Shown one piece after another: positions 7,758-15,658 of a stretch of 64,000 nucleotides of DNA. The stretch is from Frankia umida (GTDB taxonomy: Bacteria > Actinomycetota > Actinomycetes > Frankiales > Frankiaceae). Below the pieces are notes generated by a model. It made no database searches, was not told the DNA's origin, and worked only from the letters and a program-made list of their open reading frames with translations. Position 1 is the stretch's first letter. The number at the start of each line of letters is the position of its first letter. Location of the stretch: assembly GCF_023242945.1 (NCBI RefSeq), contig NZ_JALKFT010000024.1, positions 1-64,000 of the forward strand, given 5' to 3'. Position numbers and translations under genes: made by a program.

Positions 7758-8921
7758 ATGACGACCACGGCAGCGGCCGCGTCGGCTGGAACCGCTGGGT
7801 TGGCCGGTGCGACTGGGCTGGCTGGTGTGGCGCTCGAGGTCGAGGAGATCCGGCGAGTGCCCAAGGTGCTGCTGCACGATCATCTGGATGGTGGGCTGCG
7901 GCCATCCACGGTGATCGAGCTCGCGGATGAGATCGGCTACCGGGGGCTGCCGACGACGGATGTGTCGGCACTGGGCAGCTGGTTTCGTGAGGGGGCGTCC
8001 AGCGGCTCGCTGGTCCGGTATCTCGAGCCGTTTCGCCACACGGTGGCGGTGATGCAGACGCCGTCGGCGATTCGCCGCGTGGCCCGGGAGTGCGCCGAGG
8101 ATCTCGCCGCCGACGGGGTCGTGTACGCCGAGGTGCGGTTCGCTCCCGAGCTGCACGTCGAGCGGGGGCTGTCGTTGGATGCGGTGGTCGAGGCGGTGCT
8201 CGACGGGTTCCGGGCCGGCGCGCGGGGCACACCGCTGCGGATTCGGGCGCTGCTCACGGCCATGCGCCACCAGGCGAGGTCGCTGGAGATCGCGGAGTTG
8301 GCGGTGCGATGGCGCGACGCCGGCGTTGCCGGGTTCGACATCGCCGGCGCCGAGGCCGGTTATCCACCCACCCGGCATCTGGACGCGTTCCAGTACATCG
8401 CACGGGCCAACGGGCATTTCACGATCCACGCCGGTGAGGCGTTCGGGCTGCCGTCCATCTGGGAGGCGGTGCAGTGGTGCAACGCCGATCGGCTCGGGCA
8501 CGGCGTGCGCATCGTCGACGACATCACCGTCGAACGTGATGGCACGGCGGTTCTCGGTGATCTCGCCAACTATGTCCGTGACGTGCGGGTGCCGCTGGAG
8601 ATGTGCCCGTCGTCCAATGTGCACACGGGCGCGGCGCCGAGCATCGAGCATCACCCGATCGCGCTGCTGCGCCGGCTGCATTTTCGGGTCACGGTGAACA
8701 CCGACAACCGGCTGATGAGCGGGGTGTCGCTGTCGAGTGAGTTCGCGACGCTCGCCCAGGTACACGGCTACGGCTGGTCGGACGTCCGATGGCTCACCCT
8801 CAACGCGATGAAGTCGGCGTTCCTGCCGTTCGACGAGCGGCTCGAGGTCATCAACACCGTCATCAAACCCGGTTTCGCGCCGTATGTGGCACCCGACCTA
8901 CAGGAGGAGATCGCCCGGTGA
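7758..8921 (+). CDS. add: Adenosine deaminase
   Basis: Converts adenosine and deoxyadenosine to inosine and deoxyinosine. The 387-residue protein shows the metal-binding motif LLHDHLDGG near residue 40, HAGEAFG with the catalytic glutamate, RLGHGVRI, and CPSSNVHTG followed by VNTDNRLMS, where the Asp sits at the metal-binding TDD position of the family. ATG at 7758 has GGAGG five bases upstream; another in-frame ATG at 7737 is possible. The stop overlaps the GTG start of the glycosylase gene (GTGA), indicating translational coupling. Inosine produced here is the substrate of the purine nucleoside phosphorylase encoded at 14138-15040. Confidence 0.93.
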   Translation: MTTTAAAASAGTAGLAGATGLAGVALEVEEIRRVPKVLLHDHLDGGLRPSTVIELADEIGYRGLPTTDVSALGSWFREGASSGSLVRYLEPFRHTVAVMQTPSAIRRVARECAEDLAADGVVYAEVRFAPELHVERGLSLDAVVEAVLDGFRAGARGTPLRIRALLTAMRHQARSLEIAELAVRWRDAGVAGFDIAGAEAGYPPTRHLDAFQYIARANGHFTIHAGEAFGLPSIWEAVQWCNADRLGHGVRIVDDITVERDGTAVLGDLANYVRDVRVPLEMCPSSNVHTGAAPSIEHHPIALLRRLHFRVTVNTDNRLMSGVSLSSEFATLAQVHGYGWSDVRWLTLNAMKSAFLPFDERLEVINTVIKPGFAPYVAPDLQEEIAR

Positions 8922-9499
8922 GCGAAGGTGCGGTGGTCGGTGCGGACGGGCAGGCCCGTTGCCCCTGGGGGCTGTCCACACCCGAGTACATCGAGTACCA
9001 CGACGGCGAATGGGGCCAGCCGGTGCGGGACACGGTCGGGCTGTACGAGCGGCTCACCCTGGAGGCGTTCCAGTCCGGTCTGTCCTGGCTGACGATCCTG
9101 CGGAAACGGCCCGCGTTCCGGGCCGCGTTCGCCGACTTCGACCCGGTGGTGGTCGCCGGCTACGGGCCGGACGACGTCGAACGGCTCCTCGGCGACGCCG
9201 GCATCGTCCGTAATCGCCGCAAGATCGAGGCGACGATCGTCAACGCCCAGGCCGTGCTCGATCTCGGCACGCCGCTCGGCGAGCTGGTGTGGGCCCATCA
9301 ACCACCCGCGGCCGCCCGCCCGCGCACCACCGCCGACGTCCCGGCGAAGACGCCCGCGTCGATCGCGCTGGCGAAGGCCCTGCGAGCGGCCGGGTTCGTC
9401 TTCATCGGCCCGACCACCGCGTACGCCCTCATGCAGGCCTGCGGCCTGGTGGACGACCATCTCGCCGCCTGCTGGGTGCCACGTGCCCCCACCGACTGA
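8918..9499 (+). CDS. tag: DNA-3-methyladenine glycosylase I
   Basis: Base-excision repair enzyme that removes 3-methyladenine from alkylated DNA. The 193-residue product begins the fold with RCPWG and YHDGEWG, followed by LTLEAFQSGLSWLTILRKR (helix-hairpin-helix region) and the C-terminal GLVDDHLAACW. These supply the Cys/His zinc ligands and base-pocket residues of the TagI family. GTG at 8918 overlaps the add stop and has CAGGAGGAG eight bases upstream, so the start is well supported. Its presence inside a nucleoside-salvage run is probably operon convenience. A 21-bp direct repeat pair lies just downstream. Confidence 0.92.
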   Translation: MSEGAVVGADGQARCPWGLSTPEYIEYHDGEWGQPVRDTVGLYERLTLEAFQSGLSWLTILRKRPAFRAAFADFDPVVVAGYGPDDVERLLGDAGIVRNRRKIEATIVNAQAVLDLGTPLGELVWAHQPPAAARPRTTADVPAKTPASIALAKALRAAGFVFIGPTTAYALMQACGLVDDHLAACWVPRAPTD

Positions 9500-9532
9500 C
9501 CGCCCGTCCCGGCCCGTCCGGGCAGTCCAGCC

Positions 9533-9574
9533 CATTCGCCCGTCCGGTCCGTCCATTCGCCCGTCCGGTCCGTC
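9533..9574. repeat. Two tandem copies of a 21-bp unit
   Basis: The unit CATTCGCCCGTCCGGTCCGTC occurs at 9533-9553 and again at 9554-9574, between the convergent tag and deoC genes. It is a perfect duplication with a third, degenerate start following. No coding role is evident. Confidence 0.8.
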
Positions 9575-9628
9575 CATACGTGCGGCTCGGGGCAGGTGCG
9601 GCGGCCAGGCCAGTCGGCGTGGGGCGAA

Positions 9629-10393
9629 TCAGGTGGGGAAGCCGGCCAGGACGTCGGCGGAGGCGGACAGGCCCAGCCGGGTCGCTCCGGCCTCGAGCAT
9701 CGTGCGGGCCTGCTCGGCCGTCCGGATTCCGCCCGAGGCCTTGATCCCCAGTCGGCCGCCGACCGCGCCCGCCATCGAGCGCACCGCCCGCACGCTCGCC
9801 CCACCCGCGGGATGGAAACCCGTCGAGGTCCTGACGTACTCCGCCCCACCGGCCTCGGCGGCCCGGCAGGCGGAGACGATGTTCGCGTCGGGCAGCAGCG
9901 CAGTCTCCAGGATCACCTTGAGCACCACATGCGGCGGCACGGACAGCCGCACCTCGCTGATCTCGGTCTCGATCGCGCGCCAGTTCTCGTCCATCGCGTT
10001 CGCGATGTCGATCACCATGTCGATCTCGGTGGCGCCGTCCGCCACGGCCCGCCGGGCCTCCTCGGCCTTGATCACCGTCAGGTGGTTGCCGTGCGGAAAC
10101 CCGACCACCGAGGCGACGGCGAAGGCCGGCTGCTCCGGCTGCCCGTCCCGACGGGCGCTGGCCGCCGCCAGGTACACATGGGTCGGGGCGACGCAGACCG
10201 CGCCGACACCGAGCCTGGCCGCCTCGGCGCACAGCGCCAGCACCTCCTCGCCGGTGGCCGCCGGCGCCAGCAGCGTGTGGTCGATGATCCGGGCGACCTC
10301 GGCCCGCCGCGGGCTCACCGCGGGCGAGGAGTTCCCGGACTCCCTGCTTGGACGATCGGGGCTGGCGGGAACGTCTGTCATACGTTGCATCAT
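9629..10393 (-). CDS. deoC: Deoxyribose-phosphate aldolase
   Basis: Cleaves 2-deoxyribose-5-phosphate to glyceraldehyde-3-phosphate and acetaldehyde, the last step of deoxynucleoside catabolism. The 254-residue class I aldolase shows DHTLLAP near residue 38, VVGFPHG, an acidic EIDMVIDI strand, KVILET with the Schiff-base lysine, and KASGGIRT near the phosphate site. An ATG at 10381 (MTDVPAS) is an alternative start; neither has a clear ribosome site. It is transcribed away from upp. With the purine phosphorylase in the window it completes a route from deoxynucleosides to central metabolism, although the mutase step would rely on a phosphopentomutase or the mutase at 12120-13994. Confidence 0.92.
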   Translation of the reverse strand: MMQRMTDVPASPDRPSRESGNSSPAVSPRRAEVARIIDHTLLAPAATGEEVLALCAEAARLGVGAVCVAPTHVYLAAASARRDGQPEQPAFAVASVVGFPHGNHLTVIKAEEARRAVADGATEIDMVIDIANAMDENWRAIETEISEVRLSVPPHVVLKVILETALLPDANIVSACRAAEAGGAEYVRTSTGFHPAGGASVRAVRSMAGAVGGRLGIKASGGIRTAEQARTMLEAGATRLGLSASADVLAGFPT

Positions 10394-10442
10394 TGCCGAC
10401 CGACCAGCCCATTGCCGATTCGCTCGCCCGAGGAGTCAGTCC

Positions 10443-11081
10443 GTGCACCTGCACGTCGTCGACCATCCGCTGGTCGCCTCGTCGCTGGCCGTCCTGCGCG
10501 ACGAGCGCACCAGCCGCGCCCGCTTCCGAGCGGCCCTGCACGAGCTCGCCACCATGCTGGTCTACGAGGCGACCCGCGCCCTGCCCACCATGCCGGTGAC
10601 GGTGACGACCCCCCTGGCCACCACCGCCGGGGTGCGTCTGGCCGCCGAACCGGTGGTCGCGCCGGTGCTGCGCGCCGGCCTCGGGATGCTGCCCGCGGCC
10701 CTCGCACTGCTGCCCGACGCGCACACGGCGTTCCTCGGCCTGTCCCGGGACGAGACCACCCACCAGTCGACGGTCTACCTCGAGGCCGTGCCCGCAGAGC
10801 TGGCCGGCCGACCCGTGCTGCTGCTCGACCCGATGCTCGCCACCGGTGGTTCGGCCCTGCACTGCCTACGTCTGCTGCACGACCACGGCGCCCGGGCAGT
10901 GACACTTGTCTGCGTCGTCGCCGCCCCCGAGGGCCTGGCCGCGCTGGAGTCCGGCCTGCCGGCCGAAGCCGCCGCCGACCTCACCGTCGTCGTGGCCGCC
11001 GTCGACGAACGCCTCAACGACGTCGCCTACATCCTCCCCGGCCTCGGCGACGCCGGCGACCGCATCTACGGCGTCTTCTGA
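10443..11081 (+). CDS. upp: Uracil phosphoribosyltransferase
   Basis: Makes UMP from uracil and PRPP. The 212-residue enzyme carries RAGLGM and FLGLSRDE in the first half, the PRPP loop LLLDPMLATGGSA, and the uracil-binding C-terminal motif PGLGDAGDRIYGVF, all diagnostic of Upp. GTG at 10443 has AGGAG seven bases upstream. It diverges from deoC, so the short gap 10394-10442 must hold control signals for both genes. Confidence 0.95.
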   Translation: MHLHVVDHPLVASSLAVLRDERTSRARFRAALHELATMLVYEATRALPTMPVTVTTPLATTAGVRLAAEPVVAPVLRAGLGMLPAALALLPDAHTAFLGLSRDETTHQSTVYLEAVPAELAGRPVLLLDPMLATGGSALHCLRLLHDHGARAVTLVCVVAAPEGLAALESGLPAEAAADLTVVVAAVDERLNDVAYILPGLGDAGDRIYGVF

Positions 11082-11238
11082 ACGGCCGGCGAGAGCGACG
11101 GCCGGCTGAGCGCGCGACGACACGCACGGCGGACCTGCCACTGGCCCGGTGGGCGTCGACGCGTCACAGCGGCGCGGCGCACCGGCGCGCTGTGGCTGTG
11201 GCTGTGGTCAGGGGATCGTGGCGTTCTATCCTGTCCAG

Positions 11239-12045
11239 ATGCGGGAATCCACGGCGGGTGACGAACGTCCGGCGGGCGGCTTCGAGCTGATCTGCGAGAT
11301 AGAGCCGCCGACCCGGCCGGACCTGACCCACGTTCGCCACCAGATCGGTGTGCTGAGTCCCGTCGCCGACGCGTTCCTGATTCCCGACAACCACATCGGA
11401 CGCGCGACGGTGTCGAGCATCGCCGTCGCCCACGAGGTGCGCACGATGGGGGGACGCAGCATCGCCTGCGTGAACTCCCGCGACCGTAACCTGCTCGGTT
11501 TCCGCCGCGACCTGCTCACCGCCGCGGCCTACGGCGTCGAGGAGTTCCTGTTCGTCCACGGCGACAAACCCACCGCCGGGAACCGGACCAGCGACCTGAC
11601 CGTGCGCGCGATGATGGACGAGGCCCGCGCGGCCAGCGAGGATCCGGTCTTCGCGGACATGCCGGCGTTCCGGGTCGGCGCCGCGGCCGGCCTACGTCCA
11701 CTGCCCGTCTGGAAACGAGCGGCCGACTTCCTGTTCGTGCAGGTCAGCTACTCGGTGGACGCCCTGCTGCGCTGGCGCGACGCCCATCCGGTCGAACTAC
11801 CGGTCTACGCCGGCGTGATGGTCCTCGCGAGCGCCGGGATGGCCCGCCGCCTCGCCGCGACCATCCCCGACATCGACATCCCCGACGACCTTGTCGAAGC
11901 GGTCGAACGAGACCCGGCGGCCGGGGTCGAAGCGGCCTGCGACCAGGTGCTACGGCTGCGCGACAGCGGCGCCTTCGCCGGTGTGCACCTCGTTCCGGTC
12001 AGCCGCTACCGCCAGGTCGCCACCCGACTGGAGGATCTTCTCTGA
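11239..12045 (+). CDS. Methylenetetrahydrofolate reductase-like protein
   Basis: A 268-residue protein with the TIM-barrel outline of the MTHFR/MetF family: FELICEIEPP at the start, AFLIPDNHIGRATVSS, the CVNSRDRN segment (compare TCRDRN in MetF) and FLFVHGDKP (compare LALTGDPP). These positions line the flavin and folate sites. It is slightly shorter than standard MetF (about 290-310) and the final barrel strands are divergent, so it may act on a different folate or be a paralogue. ATG at 11239 was chosen because the upstream extension is unlike the family. It stands alone between upp and a convergent phosphomutase gene. Confidence 0.7.
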   Translation: MRESTAGDERPAGGFELICEIEPPTRPDLTHVRHQIGVLSPVADAFLIPDNHIGRATVSSIAVAHEVRTMGGRSIACVNSRDRNLLGFRRDLLTAAAYGVEEFLFVHGDKPTAGNRTSDLTVRAMMDEARAASEDPVFADMPAFRVGAAAGLRPLPVWKRAADFLFVQVSYSVDALLRWRDAHPVELPVYAGVMVLASAGMARRLAATIPDIDIPDDLVEAVERDPAAGVEAACDQVLRLRDSGAFAGVHLVPVSRYRQVATRLEDLL

Positions 12046-12119
12046 TCCCCGGGCCGTTTCTCGCGGGTCCCCGGTACCCCCTGCCGGACAGCGCGGCCGT
12101 AACCCTCCGCTGAAAGCGG

Positions 12120-13994
12120 TCAGTGAGCGTCGTCGAGGTCGGTCAGCAACGCGTCGACGGCGGCCGCCAGCGCGGTCAGGCGGGTCCGTGCACGTGTGCG
12201 GGCCGGGCCGACGGCGGCCGGCGCGGCGCCCGGTACCGGCTCGACGACCTCGAGATAGGCCTTGAGTTTCGGTTCGGTCCCGCTCGGGCGGAAGATCACT
12301 CGATCGGGGCCGAGGTGGAGCACCAGCACGTCCGCCGGGGGCAGTCCGGTCCTGATACCGGCGGCCGGGCCGAGGCCGGGGCCCGCGCCCGGGGCTGGTT
12401 CCGTGCGGAGCAGGTCGCGATGGGTGGTCACGGGTAGGCCGGCGAGGCTGGACGGCGGAGTGGCGCGCAGCCGACGCATCACGGCGGCGATCCGGTTCGG
12501 GTCGGCGAGGCGGACCGAGCGCTGCGCGGTGACATGGACGCCGAGACGGGCGGCCAGGTCGTCGAGCAGATCGGACAGGGTCCGTCCACGCCGTTTCGCC
12601 GTGGTGGCGAGCAGGGCGAGGGCCAGCGCGGCGGTGATGCCGTCCTTGTCGCGGACGAGCTCGGGGGCGACGGCGTAGCCGAGGGCCTCCTCGTAGCCGA
12701 AGACCAGCCGCGGGTCAGCCCGCATGATCCACTTGAACCCGGTGAGGGTCTCCCGGTGCGGGACGCCCCGCTCGTCGGCCAGGGCGCGCAGGCCGCGCGA
12801 GCTCACCACGGTCGTCGCCACCGGTCCCGGCCGGTGCGCCAGGACCAGGTCGGCCAGCAGCAGCCCGATCTCGTCGCCGGTCAGCAGCCGGCCATCGACC
12901 GCCACGGCGCACCGGTCCGCGTCCGGATCGGTGGCGATCACCAGGTCGGCATCGACGCGGTCGGCGAGGGCCAGCGCCAGGTCCAACGCGCCGGGCTCCT
13001 CCGGGTTCGGCCAGCGGACGGTAGGAAAATCCGGGTCGGGCTCGGCCTGCTCGTCGACGACGATCGGGGCGGCGAGCCCGGCGGCCATGAAGACCTCGGC
13101 CAGCACCCGTCCACCCACCCCGTGCAACGGCGTGTGGACGACGACAGGCCGACCACCATCGCAGACCCCGACCCCGACCCCGACCCCGATCCCGGTGGCC
13201 CGGGAACCGGCCGGGTCCGCCGGACCGGTGGTCGCGCGGGCCTGCGCTGTCGGGGTGCGCGCAACCGGGGTGTGCGCGGTCAGGGTGAGCACGGTGGACG
13301 CGGCGGCGCGGACGTACTGCGTGACGATGCCCTGATCGAGACGTTGCCAGTGGTCGCGCAGGCGGAGGGTGGCGGCCGGGCCGGTCCCGGCGATATGACG
13401 TTCGATCTCCTGGTCGACCGGAGCGACCAGCTGGGCACCCCAGCCCGGATCGTCCACGGTTCGGCTTCCACCGAGGAACACCTTGTAACCGTTGTCACCG
13501 GCCGGGTTGTGACTTGCCGTGATCATGATGCCGGCGTGGGCGCGCAGCCGCCGTACGGCGAACGCCAGCACCGGGGTCGGCAGCGCCTCGGGCAGCACCA
13601 GAACCCGCAGTCCCGCGCCGGCGGCCACCCGCGCGGCGTCGAGCGCGAACGCCTCGCTGCGATGCCGCGCGTCGTATCCGATCACGACCAGCGGCGTCGG
13701 CGATGGCGGGCCGACTGGCAGTGGCAGGAGCCAGCGGGCGAGTCCCGCGGTGGCCCGGCGGACCACGGCGGTGTTCATCCCCGCGGGGCCTGGCCGAAGG
13801 GGACCGCGCAGACCGGCCGTGCCGAAGCGCAGCGGGGTCCGAAAGCACTCCCGCAGCCGATCGAGCGCGGTCGGGTCGGTGCCGACCTCGGCACGCAGCC
13901 GTGCCAGTTCCCGCCGGTCGTCCGGATCGGGATCCGCGGCCAGCCAGGCCTGGACCATCCCAGCGAGCGCCGACGGTAGTTCAGCGGGCGGCAA
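12120..13994 (-). CDS. Phosphomannomutase / phosphoglucomutase family enzyme
   Basis: A 624-residue alpha-D-phosphohexomutase. It shows the phosphoserine loop TASHNPAGDNGYK, the metal loop DPDADR, the sugar-specificity segment FGYEEALGYAV and the phosphate-binding RPSGTEPKLK. It interconverts 1- and 6-phosphates of mannose or glucose (or pentose phosphates) and so can feed GDP-mannose or dTDP-glucose synthesis. An insertion of about 50 Ala/Thr/Gly-rich residues between the first two domains makes it longer than usual (about 540-560). The order beside purine nucleoside phosphorylase matches pmmB/deoD in mycobacteria. Substrate preference cannot be read from sequence. Confidence 0.88.
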   Translation of the reverse strand: MPPAELPSALAGMVQAWLAADPDPDDRRELARLRAEVGTDPTALDRLRECFRTPLRFGTAGLRGPLRPGPAGMNTAVVRRATAGLARWLLPLPVGPPSPTPLVVIGYDARHRSEAFALDAARVAAGAGLRVLVLPEALPTPVLAFAVRRLRAHAGIMITASHNPAGDNGYKVFLGGSRTVDDPGWGAQLVAPVDQEIERHIAGTGPAATLRLRDHWQRLDQGIVTQYVRAAASTVLTLTAHTPVARTPTAQARATTGPADPAGSRATGIGVGVGVGVCDGGRPVVVHTPLHGVGGRVLAEVFMAAGLAAPIVVDEQAEPDPDFPTVRWPNPEEPGALDLALALADRVDADLVIATDPDADRCAVAVDGRLLTGDEIGLLLADLVLAHRPGPVATTVVSSRGLRALADERGVPHRETLTGFKWIMRADPRLVFGYEEALGYAVAPELVRDKDGITAALALALLATTAKRRGRTLSDLLDDLAARLGVHVTAQRSVRLADPNRIAAVMRRLRATPPSSLAGLPVTTHRDLLRTEPAPGAGPGLGPAAGIRTGLPPADVLVLHLGPDRVIFRPSGTEPKLKAYLEVVEPVPGAAPAAVGPARTRARTRLTALAAAVDALLTDLDDAH

Positions 13995-14137
13995 TACGTC
14001 ACCTCATCGGGCCGCGGCCGCCCCGCACGCGGGGTGGGCTCGCCTGACCTGGGTCATCTGGCCTGGGTCATCTGACGTCACACTCGCATCACGCCAGCAC
14101 CCTCGGCGCGCTGGAACGGCGAGGCGGACAGGACGCG

Positions 14138-15040
14138 TCAGAAACGGGTGATCAGGTCGGCCAGCAGGTGACCGATGCGCTGGGCCGAGGCGGCACCGGC
14201 GGCGAGGACCTCGCGGTGGTCGAGCGGGACATCGGTCAGGCCGGAGGCGAGGTTCGTCACCAGTGAGAGGCCGAGGACCTCGGCGCCTTCGGTTCGGGCG
14301 GCGATCGTCTCGTGAACGGTGGACATGCCGACCACGTCGGCACCGAGAGTGCGCAGCATCCGGATCTCCGCCGGCGTCTCGTAGTTCGGCCCGGGGAGGC
14401 CGGCGTAGACACCTTCGACCAGGCAGGGATCGGCCTCGCGGGCGAGCGCGCGCAGCCGTGGCGCGTAGGCGTCGGTCAGGTCGGTGAAGATCGGTCCGGT
14501 CAGCGGGGACCGTCCGGTCAGGTTCAGGTGGTCGGCGATCAGCACGGGCTGGCCGATGCGCAGGTCGGGGTGCAGCCCCCCGGCCGCGTTGGTCAGCACG
14601 ACCGTCGACGCGCCGGCCGCGCACGACAGGCGGACGGCGTGCACCACCTGGGCCAGCGGATGGCCCTCGTAGGCGTGCACCCGGCCGAGGAAGACGAGCA
14701 GCCGGCGTCCACCGAAGCGCATCGACCGGGCCGACGGGCGGTGCCCGGGCACGGCGGTGCTGGTGGGGAAGCCGCCGAGCTGCGCGAACGTCAGATCGAC
14801 GACCTCATCGGCCGCGGCTGCCAGGATGTCGGCGGCCGGACGCCAGCCGGAACCCATCGTGATCGCCACCTCGTGCCGTCCGACACCGGTCAGTTCGGCG
14901 AGCCGGAGCGCCGAGGTCGCCGCATCCGGCTGGCTGGTCCCGCTGGTCCGGCTGGGCGGGATCGGCCCGTTGGGGGGTGGTGTGTGGCCCGGCTGGACTA
15001 CCCGGTCCGGCTGGTCGGTGAGCTGCGGCTGGTCCTGCAC
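14138..15040 (-). CDS. Purine nucleoside phosphorylase (trimeric type)
   Basis: Phosphorolysis of inosine/guanosine and deoxy forms to base plus (deoxy)ribose-1-phosphate. Of 300 residues, the first 40 are a Pro/Gln-rich extension. The core shows ITMGSGW (phosphate site), PGHRPSARS, GRVHAYEGH, LTNAAGGL, GPNYETPAEIR and VGMSTVHE, the signature set of the low-molecular-mass trimeric PNPs. The gene is named deoD in M. tuberculosis, although it belongs to the punA-type family. It is downstream of nothing obvious and diverges from a small unknown gene at 15073, leaving only 32 bp for two promoters. Confidence 0.92.
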   Translation of the reverse strand: MQDQPQLTDQPDRVVQPGHTPPPNGPIPPSRTSGTSQPDAATSALRLAELTGVGRHEVAITMGSGWRPAADILAAAADEVVDLTFAQLGGFPTSTAVPGHRPSARSMRFGGRRLLVFLGRVHAYEGHPLAQVVHAVRLSCAAGASTVVLTNAAGGLHPDLRIGQPVLIADHLNLTGRSPLTGPIFTDLTDAYAPRLRALAREADPCLVEGVYAGLPGPNYETPAEIRMLRTLGADVVGMSTVHETIAARTEGAEVLGLSLVTNLASGLTDVPLDHREVLAAGAASAQRIGHLLADLITRF

Positions 15041-15072
15041 GCGGCGACTGTACGGGGTGGTGGGGGAGACTG

Positions 15073-15468
15073 ATGTCCGTGCCTTTGCTGCCCTCCCATC
15101 GTCGTCTGCCGGATATTCCGCTGGAACCGGGCGAGTTCACCGAAGTCGTGCTGCGTGGCCGGTTGACCGACCCCGAGGGGGCGGGTCGGTTCGTGGCCAG
15201 GGCGGAGACCTTCGTCGGACGTCGGGTGGGCGCGTCCCGCTGGATCGTGCTGACCGATCGTCGGCTGCTGGTCGTCGCACCGTTTCCCCGCGAGGGCGAC
15301 TGGTTCGACGTCGTGTTCGACCGCCGGGAGGTGACGGCGTCCCGTGGGGTTCGACATGGGGATGTCATCACCGTGGAGCTGACCTCGCCACGCGGACCAC
15401 AGGTGCTGCGGGTTCCGGTCCGGCTGCGGTCGGAGGTCGCCCGATTCATTCGGGCGCTGCGCCGGTGA
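15073..15468 (+). CDS. Conserved hypothetical, PH-like fold suspected
   Basis: A 131-residue protein without membrane segments or signal peptide. It opens with MSVPLLPSHRRLPDIPLEPG and has alternating short strands (RWIVLTDRRLLVVAPFP, WFDVVFDRREVTASRG, DVITVELTSPRG) that end in RFIRALRR. The T-x-x-R-[LI] strand pair resembles bacterial PH domains, where a short protein recognises 'tesTDRRLLVV'; that is inference only. It lies between divergent purine phosphorylase and aspS. I do not recognise a named family. Confidence 0.6.
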   Translation: MSVPLLPSHRRLPDIPLEPGEFTEVVLRGRLTDPEGAGRFVARAETFVGRRVGASRWIVLTDRRLLVVAPFPREGDWFDVVFDRREVTASRGVRHGDVITVELTSPRGPQVLRVPVRLRSEVARFIRALRR

Positions 15469-15658
15469 AGCCGGCGAAGGGTGGGCGCGGCGGACCGATG
15501 TCGCCTGCCGGCCGATAGGGTCAGCGGGGAACCCACGGCGGGCGTGACGATGTCGCCACGGAGGACGGCGCCGCGCACTGTGCCGGTGTCCGAGCCGTCG
15601 GCGGCGGACGTCCGCGGCCCGGTGGGCCGAACCGGACAGCGATGGGAACGACGGACCG

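Noticed and set aside
7077..8921. Possible 614-residue start of the adenosine deaminase gene at 7077
   Set aside because: The added N-terminus is Arg/Gly shadow of cdd in another frame; a good ribosome site exists before 7758.
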